Both the position numbers and the translations under genes were made by a program. The notes below the pieces were generated by a model. That model saw only the letters and a list, made by a program, of their open reading frames with translations, made no database searches and had not been told where the DNA came from. 10,903 nt of DNA from Gammaproteobacteria bacterium (lineage in GTDB: Bacteria > Pseudomonadota > Gammaproteobacteria > DSM-16500), in NCBI GenBank assembly GCA_004322325.1, contig SCTP01000300.1:1-10903 (forward strand). The letters run 5' to 3'. Positions 1 to 6,981 of this stretch are shown here, piece after piece (position 1 is the first letter of the stretch; the number at the start of each line of letters is the position of its first letter).

Positions 1-1022
1 GCAAAGCTCAAAGCTTGGCCTGCTGATGCCATGCCAAATATAAACAAAAATACTGATATACCCATTAACGAATTTGAAAAGAGGATTGTAGGAAATACTA
101 TTAGCCCCAAAAATGCTGAGAAAAATATGCAAATTTTCCTTTTGTTAATATAACTAGACCACATTCCAATTAGAATGCTCCCTATCCCTGAACCTATCCA
201 AGATATTGCTATCAACTTACTTGCATTTTCTACAGATAAATTGAGTGTTGATTTTAGAAGCATAATTCCCCATAGGCTTGAAAAAGAATAAAACGGTGCC
301 CATAGGAACATGGCATATAATGCGATTAACCAGTTTACTTTATTAAGTAGAACTTCTTTAAGTTTTTGAATTGCTTTTAGTATATATTCCTTGTGGGAGG
401 AATCATAAGCTGAGTTTTTCATAAATAAAAATGTGAAAATTATAACACTTATCGGTATTATTGCTAACATCAGGATTGATGTGCGCCATCCATATATATC
501 AGAAACAATTGATAAAGGTAATTGACCACAGATTGAGCCGATATTGCCTGCAAATTGAGCTATGCCTACTAATATTGGTAAGTATGTCACTGAAAAATAT
601 TCTTTACTAATATCGACTAAAATAACGGCAGCGCAACTAGCTCCTAATCCCATTAATATTCTGGAAATTATGATTTCATCTACTAGGGTTGAAAAAGAAA
701 ACAATAATAGCCCTATCGTGCATGCTATTGAGGAGAAAAATAAAATTTTTCTTGTTCCATGTAGGTCACATAATATCCCAGCTGGGATTTGCATTAAATT
801 ATATGAATAGTAATATGACGCTGTAACAAATCCTATTCCAACAGAGGATATTGCAAATGTTCTCATTAACTGATCAGTTATAATGCTAGGAAATGACTGC
901 ATTAAAGGATCAAACGAATAAAATATTATACCTATTAGATAGCATATAATTGATGTCAGAATAATTTTATAACTATTTCTAATGGCTGATTTTTTTACTA
1001 CCACGCCCCGCGCTGATGACAT
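1..1022 (-). CDS. MFS transporter, 3' end beyond the window
   Basis: A hydrophobic open frame of 340 codons runs leftward from ATG 1022 and is still open at the window edge, so the C-terminus is missing. The visible part has about ten membrane helices. The major facilitator signature lies in the loop between helices 2 and 3 (GILCDLHGTRKIL, residues 82-94), followed by SRILMGLGA (120-128) and a GWR motif at 179-180 near the start of helix 6. A hydrophilic stretch at about 201-228 is the expected central cytoplasmic loop. The start is supported by AGGAA about 9 nt upstream. The protein sits in the inner membrane and moves a small solute; the substrate cannot be read from the sequence. The gene lies 44 nt downstream of the 332-residue protein gene with no terminator between, so it may handle that protein's substrate or product. 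Base composition is low in GC: 61 of 180 bases in the first three lines. Confidence 0.9.
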   Translation of the reverse strand, partial: MSSARGVVVKKSAIRNSYKIILTSIICYLIGIIFYSFDPLMQSFPSIITDQLMRTFAISSVGIGFVTASYYYSYNLMQIPAGILCDLHGTRKILFFSSIACTIGLLLFSFSTLVDEIIISRILMGLGASCAAVILVDISKEYFSVTYLPILVGIAQFAGNIGSICGQLPLSIVSDIYGWRTSILMLAIIPISVIIFTFLFMKNSAYDSSHKEYILKAIQKLKEVLLNKVNWLIALYAMFLWAPFYSFSSLWGIMLLKSTLNLSVENASKLIAISWIGSGIGSILIGMWSSYINKRKICIFFSAFLGLIVFPTILFSNSLMGISVFLFIFGMASAGQALSF

Positions 1023-1066
1023 ATTGTAATTTCCTGGTACTTACTAGATATTTAAATTAGAACCAC

Positions 1067-2065
1067 TTAATGCTTTTTTACATTTTTCACAATATCCAAA
1101 AACCAACAAGCTATTTCAGCGCTTTGATCGTAAGATGAATTAATATCCTCTAAAAACCACATACCATTTTTCTGTTTTTCTATAAAGTGATCTGCAATTT
1201 TATCTATCACTTCCAGATAATTCTCATCTTCAGTACATTCATAAAGAAGAGACGCAGCCCAGGCGATTTTGTGACTAAAGTCGCATTTATAAACACTTTT
1301 ATCGCAAGATAATGAAAAATCAAGATAGACTTTAGCAGCATTTAGAAAATCGAGATTATGTGTTTTTTTATAAAGTATGGCTAAATAAGCCGCAGGGTAT
1401 CCAATCATAAAGTGTAATTGATTTGGCTCCATAGCATTCACAAAATAAAATGGTGTTTGATTCTCTGGAAATTGAGTAATCAGGTTCCCTTCTGCATCCA
1501 AGCGTAAATAAAATCCATTTTTCAAGTTGGGTTGCTTGCTAATTACATCACATAAATATTTTCCGGCGCTGCTCGCAATTTCCAAGTTATTCATTTCCAA
1601 ATTTATTAATCCATGATGAGCTATAGTTAAAACGTCAGCCATTTTAGGTTCTTTGCCTATTTGATTGGTTAAAAATCCGTTCTCTTTTCCCCAATCATAT
1701 TGAACGAGATATTGATAGCCCTTATGACTTATATCATTCACACCTAATTGATTAGCCGCTCTTACAATCCAGCCGTTTGTATAAGACCAATATTCAATAT
1801 AAGCAGCATTTGAGCTTTTTAAAGTATCTCTTGTTTTAAAATCACCATCTGCGCGCATAAATGTATTTTTTATGTAATCTAAAATGCTTAAAGCAAGATG
1901 CGGTTTGTTTGCTGCTAAAAACATCATAGGAGACTTGAAGTAACAAGCTATATCTTTAGCATTATTACCATAAGATCCATCCTCTTGTAGTTGTGATTCA
2001 AGAAAAGCAATAGTTTGATGAGCTGATGCAGAAAGTTTAGTGCATAGCCTTGATTGATTTGTCAT
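1067..2065 (-). CDS. Uncharacterised 332-residue protein, possibly an alpha/alpha-toroid enzyme
   Basis: I cannot name this gene. It encodes a soluble protein with no signal peptide or membrane helix. It reads as repeated helical hairpins with glycine turns and aromatic-rich motifs: QEDGSYG (27-33), EYWSYTNGWIVRAANQLG (91-108), ADVLTIAHHGL (143-153), GFYLRLD (184-190), NQLHFMIGYPAAYLAILY (215-232), FSHKIAWAASLLYE (263-276) and QSAEIACWFLDI (314-325). This spacing resembles (alpha/alpha) toroid or six-hairpin folds such as terpene cyclase-like or glycosidase-like proteins, but that is inference. The Asp-rich motifs of true squalene cyclases are not evident. The acidic, aromatic and His residues suggest a buried small-molecule pocket. 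The start ATG has AGGA about 8 nt upstream. The gene lies 33 nt after the cystathionine gamma-lyase gene and 44 nt before the MFS gene, all in one direction. It is AT-rich like the transporter gene, suggesting joint acquisition. Confidence 0.88.
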   Translation of the reverse strand: MTNQSRLCTKLSASAHQTIAFLESQLQEDGSYGNNAKDIACYFKSPMMFLAANKPHLALSILDYIKNTFMRADGDFKTRDTLKSSNAAYIEYWSYTNGWIVRAANQLGVNDISHKGYQYLVQYDWGKENGFLTNQIGKEPKMADVLTIAHHGLINLEMNNLEIASSAGKYLCDVISKQPNLKNGFYLRLDAEGNLITQFPENQTPFYFVNAMEPNQLHFMIGYPAAYLAILYKKTHNLDFLNAAKVYLDFSLSCDKSVYKCDFSHKIAWAASLLYECTEDENYLEVIDKIADHFIEKQKNGMWFLEDINSSYDQSAEIACWFLDIVKNVKKH

Positions 2066-2098
2066 ACATTGTCCTGAAATTTCACTGATAGAGGCTTA

Positions 2099-3262
2099 TC
2101 ATACAACATGAAGCGCTTCTTCTAAATCCCTCTTCAAATCCTCAAGCGATTCAATCCCCACCGAAAGTCGAATGAAATTATCCTTAATCCCCAACTTCTC
2201 CCGCTGTTCCTTCGGCAAACTCGCATGCGTCATGATAGCCGGATGCTCAATCAAACTTTCCACCCCCCCTAAACTTTCCGCTAATGCAAATACCTGACAT
2301 CGTTCTAGCATCTTCACCGTCTCTTGCAATCCACCTTTTACTTCCGCTCCTATCATCCCACCAAAATACCGCATTTGTGTCTTAGCCAAATCATGCTGCG
2401 GATGATTCGCTAACCCAGGATAAATCACCCGTGCTATTGTTGGCTGTTTCTCTAACCACTTCGCCAGTTCAAGCGCATTCTCACAATGACGCTCCATACG
2501 CACTACTAACGTTTTTAATCCGCGTAGTGCCAGAAAACTATCAAATGGCGAAGCAATCGCGCCGGTTGCGTTTTGCAGGAAAGCCATTTGCTCAACTAAA
2601 TCAGCACGCTCACCTACCACAACCACACCACCTACCATATCAGAGTGACCATTCAAATATTTCGTCGCCGAATGCACGGCGATATCAAAACCAACTTCCA
2701 ATGGCCGTTGAATAATCGGTGTGGCAAAAGTGTTATCCACCACTGCCAGTAAATGATGCTGTTTAGCGATAGCTGCCACACGCTTAAGATCGATGAGTTT
2801 TAACATCGGATTCGTCGGCGTTTCCATCCAAATCATGCGTGTTTCAGGACGAATCGCTTTTTCAATCTCCTCCGGCTGCGTAAAATCAACAAACGAAAAG
2901 CTTAACCCCGCCGAACGCGTGCGAACGTTTGCAAATAAACGATACGTCCCGCCATACACATCATCACATACCACCACATGATCACCTGGCTGTAACAACT
3001 CCATCACCGTCGAAATCGCCGCCATCCCTGATGCAAAAGCAAAACCATTCGTTCCTGATTCAAGATCCGCTACACATTGCTCATACGCCAATCGCGTCGG
3101 ATTTTTCGTACGCGAATATTCATACCCTGTGTGTTTCCCCGGACTGGCTTGCACATACGTTGATGTCGCATAAATCGGCGTCATAATCGCACCTGTGCTC
3201 GGGTCAGGCGCTTGTCCTGCATGAATCACACGAGTGGCGATGTCTTGTTTTTCTTTACGCAT
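2099..3262 (-). CDS. Cystathionine gamma-lyase / gamma-synthase family PLP enzyme
   Basis: This is a 387-residue cytoplasmic enzyme of the Cys/Met-metabolism PLP family, with the normal family length. Signatures seen are YEYSRTKNPT (47-56), FASGMAAI (76-83), the DDVYGGTYRLF segment (100-110), the ring-binding Asp in VVDNTF (D176), and SATKYLNGHSDM (198-209) with K201 as the Schiff-base lysine. Family members split cystathionine to cysteine, 2-oxobutyrate and ammonia (gamma-lyase) or make cystathionine from an activated homoserine (gamma-synthase, metB). Sequence alone does not separate these securely. Position directly after a cystathionine beta-synthase-type gene favours the lyase role in reverse transsulfuration. 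I chose ATG 3262 over an upstream frame extension because it has AAGGA about 8 nt upstream and begins where family proteins begin. It overlaps the previous gene by 8 nt (ATGCGTAA), implying translational coupling. Confidence 0.93.
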   Translation of the reverse strand: MRKEKQDIATRVIHAGQAPDPSTGAIMTPIYATSTYVQASPGKHTGYEYSRTKNPTRLAYEQCVADLESGTNGFAFASGMAAISTVMELLQPGDHVVVCDDVYGGTYRLFANVRTRSAGLSFSFVDFTQPEEIEKAIRPETRMIWMETPTNPMLKLIDLKRVAAIAKQHHLLAVVDNTFATPIIQRPLEVGFDIAVHSATKYLNGHSDMVGGVVVVGERADLVEQMAFLQNATGAIASPFDSFLALRGLKTLVVRMERHCENALELAKWLEKQPTIARVIYPGLANHPQHDLAKTQMRYFGGMIGAEVKGGLQETVKMLERCQVFALAESLGGVESLIEHPAIMTHASLPKEQREKLGIKDNFIRLSVGIESLEDLKRDLEEALHVV

Positions 3263-4211
3263 GGATAAATCCTTGCTCTCGCATCCATTTCTTATCAACA
3301 AATTTCGATAAATAATTACGAATATTGTCGGGTAAAATTACTAAACATTTTTGCCCCTTATCAAGCCGTTTCGCTACTTGCAATGCTGCCCATACTGCCG
3401 AGCCAGAAGAGCCGCCAATTAATAATCCTTCTTCACGAATTAAACGTCTTGCCGTCAGAAAAGAATTTTCATCATTCACTTTGACGTATTCATCCACCAA
3501 GCTGTTATCTAGTACAGGAGGAAAGAAATCATAACCGATTCCTTCTACCAAATACGGATGAATTTCCGTTCCCCCACCTAAAATCGAACCATAAGGATCT
3601 ACACCAATAATTTGTATCTGTGGTATCTCTTTCTTTAACCGCCGCGCCACCCCCGTGATCGTCCCGCCTGTTCCTACCGTCATGACCACCATCGCTAAAT
3701 CTTTCCCCATGTCCGCTAAAATTTCTTCTGCGGTATGCTCAGAATGTGCATTGGGATTGTCATCATTCGTGTATTGATCAAGAATATGCGCGTTGGGAAT
3801 TTCTTGCTGCAATTTTTTGGCAAGTGAAATATGGCTATCCGGATCATCCCATTTGGCGGCTGTCGGCGTACGATAAATTTTTGCGCCTAGCGCTTCCAAA
3901 ACGACTTCTTTTTCGTGACTCATTTTTTCCGGCATCGTAATAATAAGATGATACCCTTTTACCGCCGCTGCTAACGCAAAACCAATACCTGTATTACCCG
4001 ATGTCGCTTCGATCAACGTATCCCCCGGCTTAATTTTGCCACTCTTTTCCGCTGCTTCTATCATCTTGACGGCAATCCGATCTTTGACAGAGCCACCCGG
4101 ATTCAGAAATTCACATTTACCATACAGTTCGCATGGCAACTCCTTCCCAACACGATGAAGACGAACAATAGGTGTGTGACCGACGGCTTCTAGAATAGTA
4201 TTCAGCAGCAT
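3255..4211 (-). CDS. Cystathionine beta-synthase-type PLP enzyme (cysteine synthase family)
   Basis: This 318-residue cytoplasmic fold-type II PLP enzyme condenses serine (or O-acetylserine) with a thiol. Seen are the PLP lysine in GGSVKDR (K43), TSGNTG (70-75), the phosphate-binding GTGGTITG (180-187) and GGSSGS (266-271). Several segments resemble the cystathionine beta-synthase branch more than classical CysK: IIGVDPYGSIL (201-211), EGIGYDFFP (223-231) and LPDNIRNYLSKF (293-304). It has only the catalytic core, with neither the N-terminal haem domain of animal enzymes nor the C-terminal regulatory CBS-domain pair. The start at ATG 4211 is supported by AGGGGAA upstream. The gene follows the secreted-protein gene by 15 nt and overlaps the gamma-lyase gene by 8 nt. 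Together the two would convert homocysteine plus serine to cysteine. An O-acetylserine or phosphoserine sulfhydrylase activity is the main alternative. Confidence 0.92.
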   Translation of the reverse strand: MLLNTILEAVGHTPIVRLHRVGKELPCELYGKCEFLNPGGSVKDRIAVKMIEAAEKSGKIKPGDTLIEATSGNTGIGFALAAAVKGYHLIITMPEKMSHEKEVVLEALGAKIYRTPTAAKWDDPDSHISLAKKLQQEIPNAHILDQYTNDDNPNAHSEHTAEEILADMGKDLAMVVMTVGTGGTITGVARRLKKEIPQIQIIGVDPYGSILGGGTEIHPYLVEGIGYDFFPPVLDNSLVDEYVKVNDENSFLTARRLIREEGLLIGGSSGSAVWAALQVAKRLDKGQKCLVILPDNIRNYLSKFVDKKWMREQGFIHA

Positions 4212-4226
4212 ATCACTTCCCCTGTG

Positions 4227-4685
4227 TTATTCAGGTTTCGCTACCACAAAATTCGTATCGGTATAACGGGATACATGACAGGTATACGTATCTGCATTTG
4301 GGGTCAAATCGCCGTCGATGGTGACATACAACGATTCCCCTCGGAGGATTTGCCCGCGGCTTTCGAGATGGCAAAAATCACGAATGGTATAACTTTTATA
4401 TGTATTAGAGCGTGGCTGATACACGCGTATCTTCAAGGTGGAGGCTTGAACCAGGTAACGATCGCTAAAAGAAAGCGCCAACCAAAAGTCATCTCCGCGG
4501 GTGACGTCGAATAAGTAAGGAATGTTTTGGTTATGATCCACATCGCGAAGTATCAATAATAAAGAAGGTTTGCCTTTAAAGGACTGAAACCGAGTATAGA
4601 TTTGGATAGTTTGCTGGGCGTAACAAGGCATTGCCGTTAGGCATAAGAGAAAACACAAGCCTCGATAAATGAATGTTTTCAGCAT
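4227..4685 (-). CDS. Small secreted or periplasmic protein of unknown function
   Basis: This 152-residue protein carries a clear Sec signal peptide: Lys3 and Arg8, a hydrophobic core, then AMPCYA with probable cleavage after residue 23. AMPC is not a good lipobox, so a lipoprotein is unlikely. The mature part looks beta-strand-rich and has two cysteines (C105 and C136) that could form a disulfide; no known motif is recognised. The frame can be opened 12 codons further upstream only with TTG 4721, which would bury the signal peptide, so I chose ATG 4685. No strong ribosome binding site is visible there. It starts the leftward gene run, 15 nt before the cystathionine beta-synthase-type gene, and diverges from the SET-domain gene across a 54-nt gap. 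A link to sulfur metabolism is not evident from the sequence. Confidence 0.8.
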   Translation of the reverse strand: MLKTFIYRGLCFLLCLTAMPCYAQQTIQIYTRFQSFKGKPSLLLILRDVDHNQNIPYLFDVTRGDDFWLALSFSDRYLVQASTLKIRVYQPRSNTYKSYTIRDFCHLESRGQILRGESLYVTIDGDLTPNADTYTCHVSRYTDTNFVVAKPE

Positions 4686-4739
4686 AGGCTTTATTATCGT
4701 ACCATATTCGATTTTGAACAAATAGTTTGAAGGTGGCTT

Positions 4740-5222
4740 ATGACGGGAAAGGCGCTGGTGTGTTGCGATATCTTGGTAAAAAAATCACCTATTCATGGTT
4801 ACGGTGTATTCGCTAACCAGGATATTCCGGCAGGTGAAGTGATTGAAGAGTGTTATGCCTTGCCAATAACAGAGCAGGTATTAAATGATTATGCTTTCCA
4901 GAATGGCCACAAAAAGAATGTTTTATTACTCGGATGTGGGTCAATTTATAATCATTCGAGTACGCCATGTGCGAATTTTGTATTTGATGAAGAACGTTTC
5001 CTCATGATTTTTCGCGCCAATCGCCTGATTAAACAGGGTGAAGAAATCTACATTTCTTACGGGCCAGAATGGTTTAGCTCTCGCCATGCTCGGCCCATCG
5101 AGCCTTCTTTCTGGTTCAAACTAAAAAAATGGCTGCCGGTTGCGCAAATATTAGCCCGTTTTGCCATTGTGGTTGGTGCACTTAGCTTATTGGTGACGGT
5201 GATGAAATCCTTTCACGCCTAA
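4740..5222 (+). CDS. SET-domain protein (putative protein-lysine methyltransferase) with C-terminal membrane anchor
   Basis: This 160-residue protein is nearly all a minimal SET domain: HGYGVFANQDIPAGEVIEE (19-37), GSIYNHSSTPCANF (67-80) with the NHS motif that forms the S-adenosylmethionine pocket, and ANRLIKQGEEIYISYGPEW (93-111) with the terminal tyrosine. SET enzymes move methyl groups from S-adenosylmethionine to lysines. No pre-SET or cysteine-rich post-SET region is present. After the domain comes a basic stretch (KLKKW, 127-131) and one hydrophobic helix (about 136-154) ending six residues before the C-terminus, like a tail anchor, which would leave the catalytic part in the cytoplasm. 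The start has AAGGTGG 4-10 nt upstream. It is the only rightward gene between two leftward runs, and its last 36 nt overlap the end of dsbB. Small SET proteins occur in intracellular bacteria, some as host-directed effectors; whether this one leaves the cell is unknown. Confidence 0.88.
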   Translation: MTGKALVCCDILVKKSPIHGYGVFANQDIPAGEVIEECYALPITEQVLNDYAFQNGHKKNVLLLGCGSIYNHSSTPCANFVFDEERFLMIFRANRLIKQGEEIYISYGPEWFSSRHARPIEPSFWFKLKKWLPVAQILARFAIVVGALSLLVTVMKSFHA

Positions 5223-5684
5223 ATAAATCGCGAGTGAGAACATTAAAGCAAACCAAACCAGCGCCCATTCTGCCATGTCCAGGGTTAAAAAGTCCCACCC
5301 CCGCTGTGAGCATTCGGCACTGCCTGCAAATATTTTCTGTATCACTTCATGCCAAGGCAGAATTTTCATCATGTATTGAATACTCACCCCGCATTCATCG
5401 CTATTCACTGGGGCGATGTGTTGTAACCATACCTGTCTTCCTGCCAATACCATCCCTAGCACTGAAGCAATACCACTCAAACAGGCAATCAGCAGATGGT
5501 TCATCCGGCGGCTGGGCAGCAGTAAGCCGACGAGAAAAATGCCACCTAACAAGGCAAAGCAGAAACGCTGTAAATGACATAAAGGACAAGGTTCAAAACC
5601 TTGGAAGAATTGTAAATAAAGACTTGTTAATAATAAGAGAGCAATGGCTGCCAAGGCCAAAAAATAAATTAACCGTGTGGACAT
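5187..5684 (-). CDS. dsbB: Disulfide bond formation protein DsbB
   Basis: This 165-residue inner-membrane quinone reductase reoxidises the periplasmic thiol oxidase DsbA and passes the electrons to ubiquinone or menaquinone. Four membrane helices are visible (about 8-27, 42-58, 64-82, 140-158). The CPLC redox pair is at C33/C36, followed by R40, a residue linked to quinone binding. GRQVWLQH (82-89) precedes the second periplasmic loop, which carries the second cysteine pair C98/C125; these match E. coli C104/C130 as I recall them. The C-terminal WDFLTLDMAEW stretch is also DsbB-like. I chose ATG 5684, with GGAA upstream, over a TTG codon at 5705 that adds seven residues. The gene overlaps the end of ruvX by 16 nt and the opposing SET gene by 36 nt. 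No dsbA lies in the window. Confidence 0.95.
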   Translation of the reverse strand: MSTRLIYFLALAAIALLLLTSLYLQFFQGFEPCPLCHLQRFCFALLGGIFLVGLLLPSRRMNHLLIACLSGIASVLGMVLAGRQVWLQHIAPVNSDECGVSIQYMMKILPWHEVIQKIFAGSAECSQRGWDFLTLDMAEWALVWFALMFSLAIYLGVKGFHHRHQ

Positions 5685-6112
5685 TTCAAGTGTTCCGCAA
5701 ACCAATTTTGGAGGATCAATTGTGCAGCGACGCGATCCACTTGTCCATCTTGAAGTGCCTTATAACCACCTTGCTGAAATAATTGCTCGCGCGCATCTTT
5801 GGTCGTGAGCCGCTCGTCTTCTTCGTAAACGGGTAGTTGGAAACGTTCACGCAAGGTGTGGGCAAATTGACGTGCATGGTGGCTAATCGATTGCTCAGTT
5901 CCATCCATATTCAAGGGAATACCTACCACCAGCGCATCGGGCAACCATTTTTTGATTAATTTGTCGATCGTGCTCCAATTCGGTATCCCTTCTTTTGCCG
6001 AGAGGGTTTCCAAAGGGCGTGCCGTTTGGGTGATGGTCTGCCCAATCGCCACGCCGATACGTTTCCAGCCGAAATCAAAGCCGAGCAAAATTTTAGGGGT
6101 AACTGTAGTCAT
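5669..6112 (-). CDS. ruvX: RuvX/YqgF family putative pre-16S rRNA nuclease (Holliday junction resolvase-like)
   Basis: This 147-residue protein has the RNase H-like fold of the YqgF family, with close to the usual length. The first catalytic Asp lies in GFDFGWKRIGVAIGQ (11-25, D13). LVVGIPLNMDGTEQ (61-74), EEDERLTTKDAR (97-108) with the acidic E98/D99/E100 cluster, and VDRVAAQLIL (125-134) with D126 follow. All expected catalytic acids are present. E. coli YqgF is essential and acts in maturing the 5' end of 16S rRNA; resolvase activity has been proposed from structure. The start ATG lies inside the end of the membrane-protein gene (20-nt overlap) with little Shine-Dalgarno sequence, so translation is probably coupled. 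The stop overlaps dsbB by 16 nt. The common partner yqgE is not next to it here. Confidence 0.95.
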   Translation of the reverse strand: MTTVTPKILLGFDFGWKRIGVAIGQTITQTARPLETLSAKEGIPNWSTIDKLIKKWLPDALVVGIPLNMDGTEQSISHHARQFAHTLRERFQLPVYEEDERLTTKDAREQLFQQGGYKALQDGQVDRVAAQLILQNWFAEHLKCPHG

Positions 6113-6926
6113 GTTGTTTAAGGGCTAATGCTTTTCTCAATTCAAGATCTTTTAGTTGCACTAACAATAGTGCGGCAAACCACGCAATAAAGAAAGCAAA
6201 GATAACAAGATTAAGAATAGAGATCCAGAGTGGCGTGACGTATGGGCCTAAGATCATGGTGATGATACCCATTATAATGAAGTAACATACCCAAGGCGTG
6301 ATTTGTAGAGAAAAAACCCGCCACCAATGATTCCATACTAATGCAATGGTACGTTCTAAGGCGGCTCCTATCCCTTTGTTTTCAATAGCGATACAGGGAA
6401 TAAGAAAAATAAAAAGGGTAATGACATAAAACATGAATAGGCTCGCGGCGCAAAAAATAAACCACGTAAATAAGATATCCATGATGCTGGGGTAGAATAA
6501 AACACGCTGTTGACTGAGTAACAGCAATAAACCAAATATCATCATCGTAAGCGTGAAGATAATAAGATTTTGGATGATGGTTGCTGCCAGTGCGTAGAAT
6601 AGTTTTTTCACTCCCATCGTAAAGTCTTCGACGAGAGGCTCATGGACGCCGCGCATGACGCAATAGACATGCCATAAGATGGCGATAAAAATTAGCAAGA
6701 TGATTAAGTTAATTAAAAATAATCCGATGTTTTGCAGTGCCCAAGGAAAGGGGGTTAAGTATAAATGGGTGTCCATGCTCTCGGCGATCAAGCGTGGTAG
6801 GAAGGCAAGTATAGCGATGAGTAAGGCTAGAAAAGCTGTTTTGAAAAAACTGGCGCGATAAAGTGCGATGCTGCGTTTGAGAAGTTGTTTATATGTTTCA
6901 GGTTGTGAGGCTAAGAAGGTATCCAT
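6093..6926 (-). CDS. Six-helix inner-membrane protein, YciC-like
   Basis: This 277-residue protein has six predicted membrane helices (about 29-47, 66-90, 112-137, 150-178, 206-228, 233-256) with a hydrophilic N-terminus and a short charged C-terminus. No catalytic motif is seen. The segment PCIAIENKGIGAALERTIALVWNHW, read as shorter pieces around 177-201, resembles the Pro-rich, Ala-Leu amphipathic turn found in YciC/UPF0259-like and glycerophosphodiesterase-membrane-domain-like proteins. That assignment is from memory and weak. The start ATG has AGGA about 8 nt upstream. The gene lies 55 nt after polA, too short a gap to show an obvious terminator, and its last 20 nt contain the ruvX start. 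It is probably cotranscribed with polA, ruvX and dsbB. Function unknown. Confidence 0.88.
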   Translation of the reverse strand: MDTFLASQPETYKQLLKRSIALYRASFFKTAFLALLIAILAFLPRLIAESMDTHLYLTPFPWALQNIGLFLINLIILLIFIAILWHVYCVMRGVHEPLVEDFTMGVKKLFYALAATIIQNLIIFTLTMMIFGLLLLLSQQRVLFYPSIMDILFTWFIFCAASLFMFYVITLFIFLIPCIAIENKGIGAALERTIALVWNHWWRVFSLQITPWVCYFIIMGIITMILGPYVTPLWISILNLVIFAFFIAWFAALLLVQLKDLELRKALALKQHDYSYP

Positions 6927-6981
6927 ACCGTTTTCCTTTACCTAAAATGAAATGATTTGCTGTCAGGATATAGTATCAGCT

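Noticed and set aside
562..810. 82-codon plus-strand open frame
   Set aside because: Antisense to the MFS transporter, whose frame is open over all 1022 bases and carries the MFS signature.
2734..2742. TTATCCACC, one base from a DnaA box
   Set aside because: A single near-match inside the coding sequence of the gamma-lyase gene, with no companions.
4224..4514. 96-codon plus-strand open frame
   Set aside because: Antisense to the secreted-protein gene, whose signal peptide and start are convincing.
5234..5782. 182-codon plus-strand open frame
   Set aside because: It lies antisense to dsbB and the end of ruvX, both of which have clear family motifs; its translation shows no domain.
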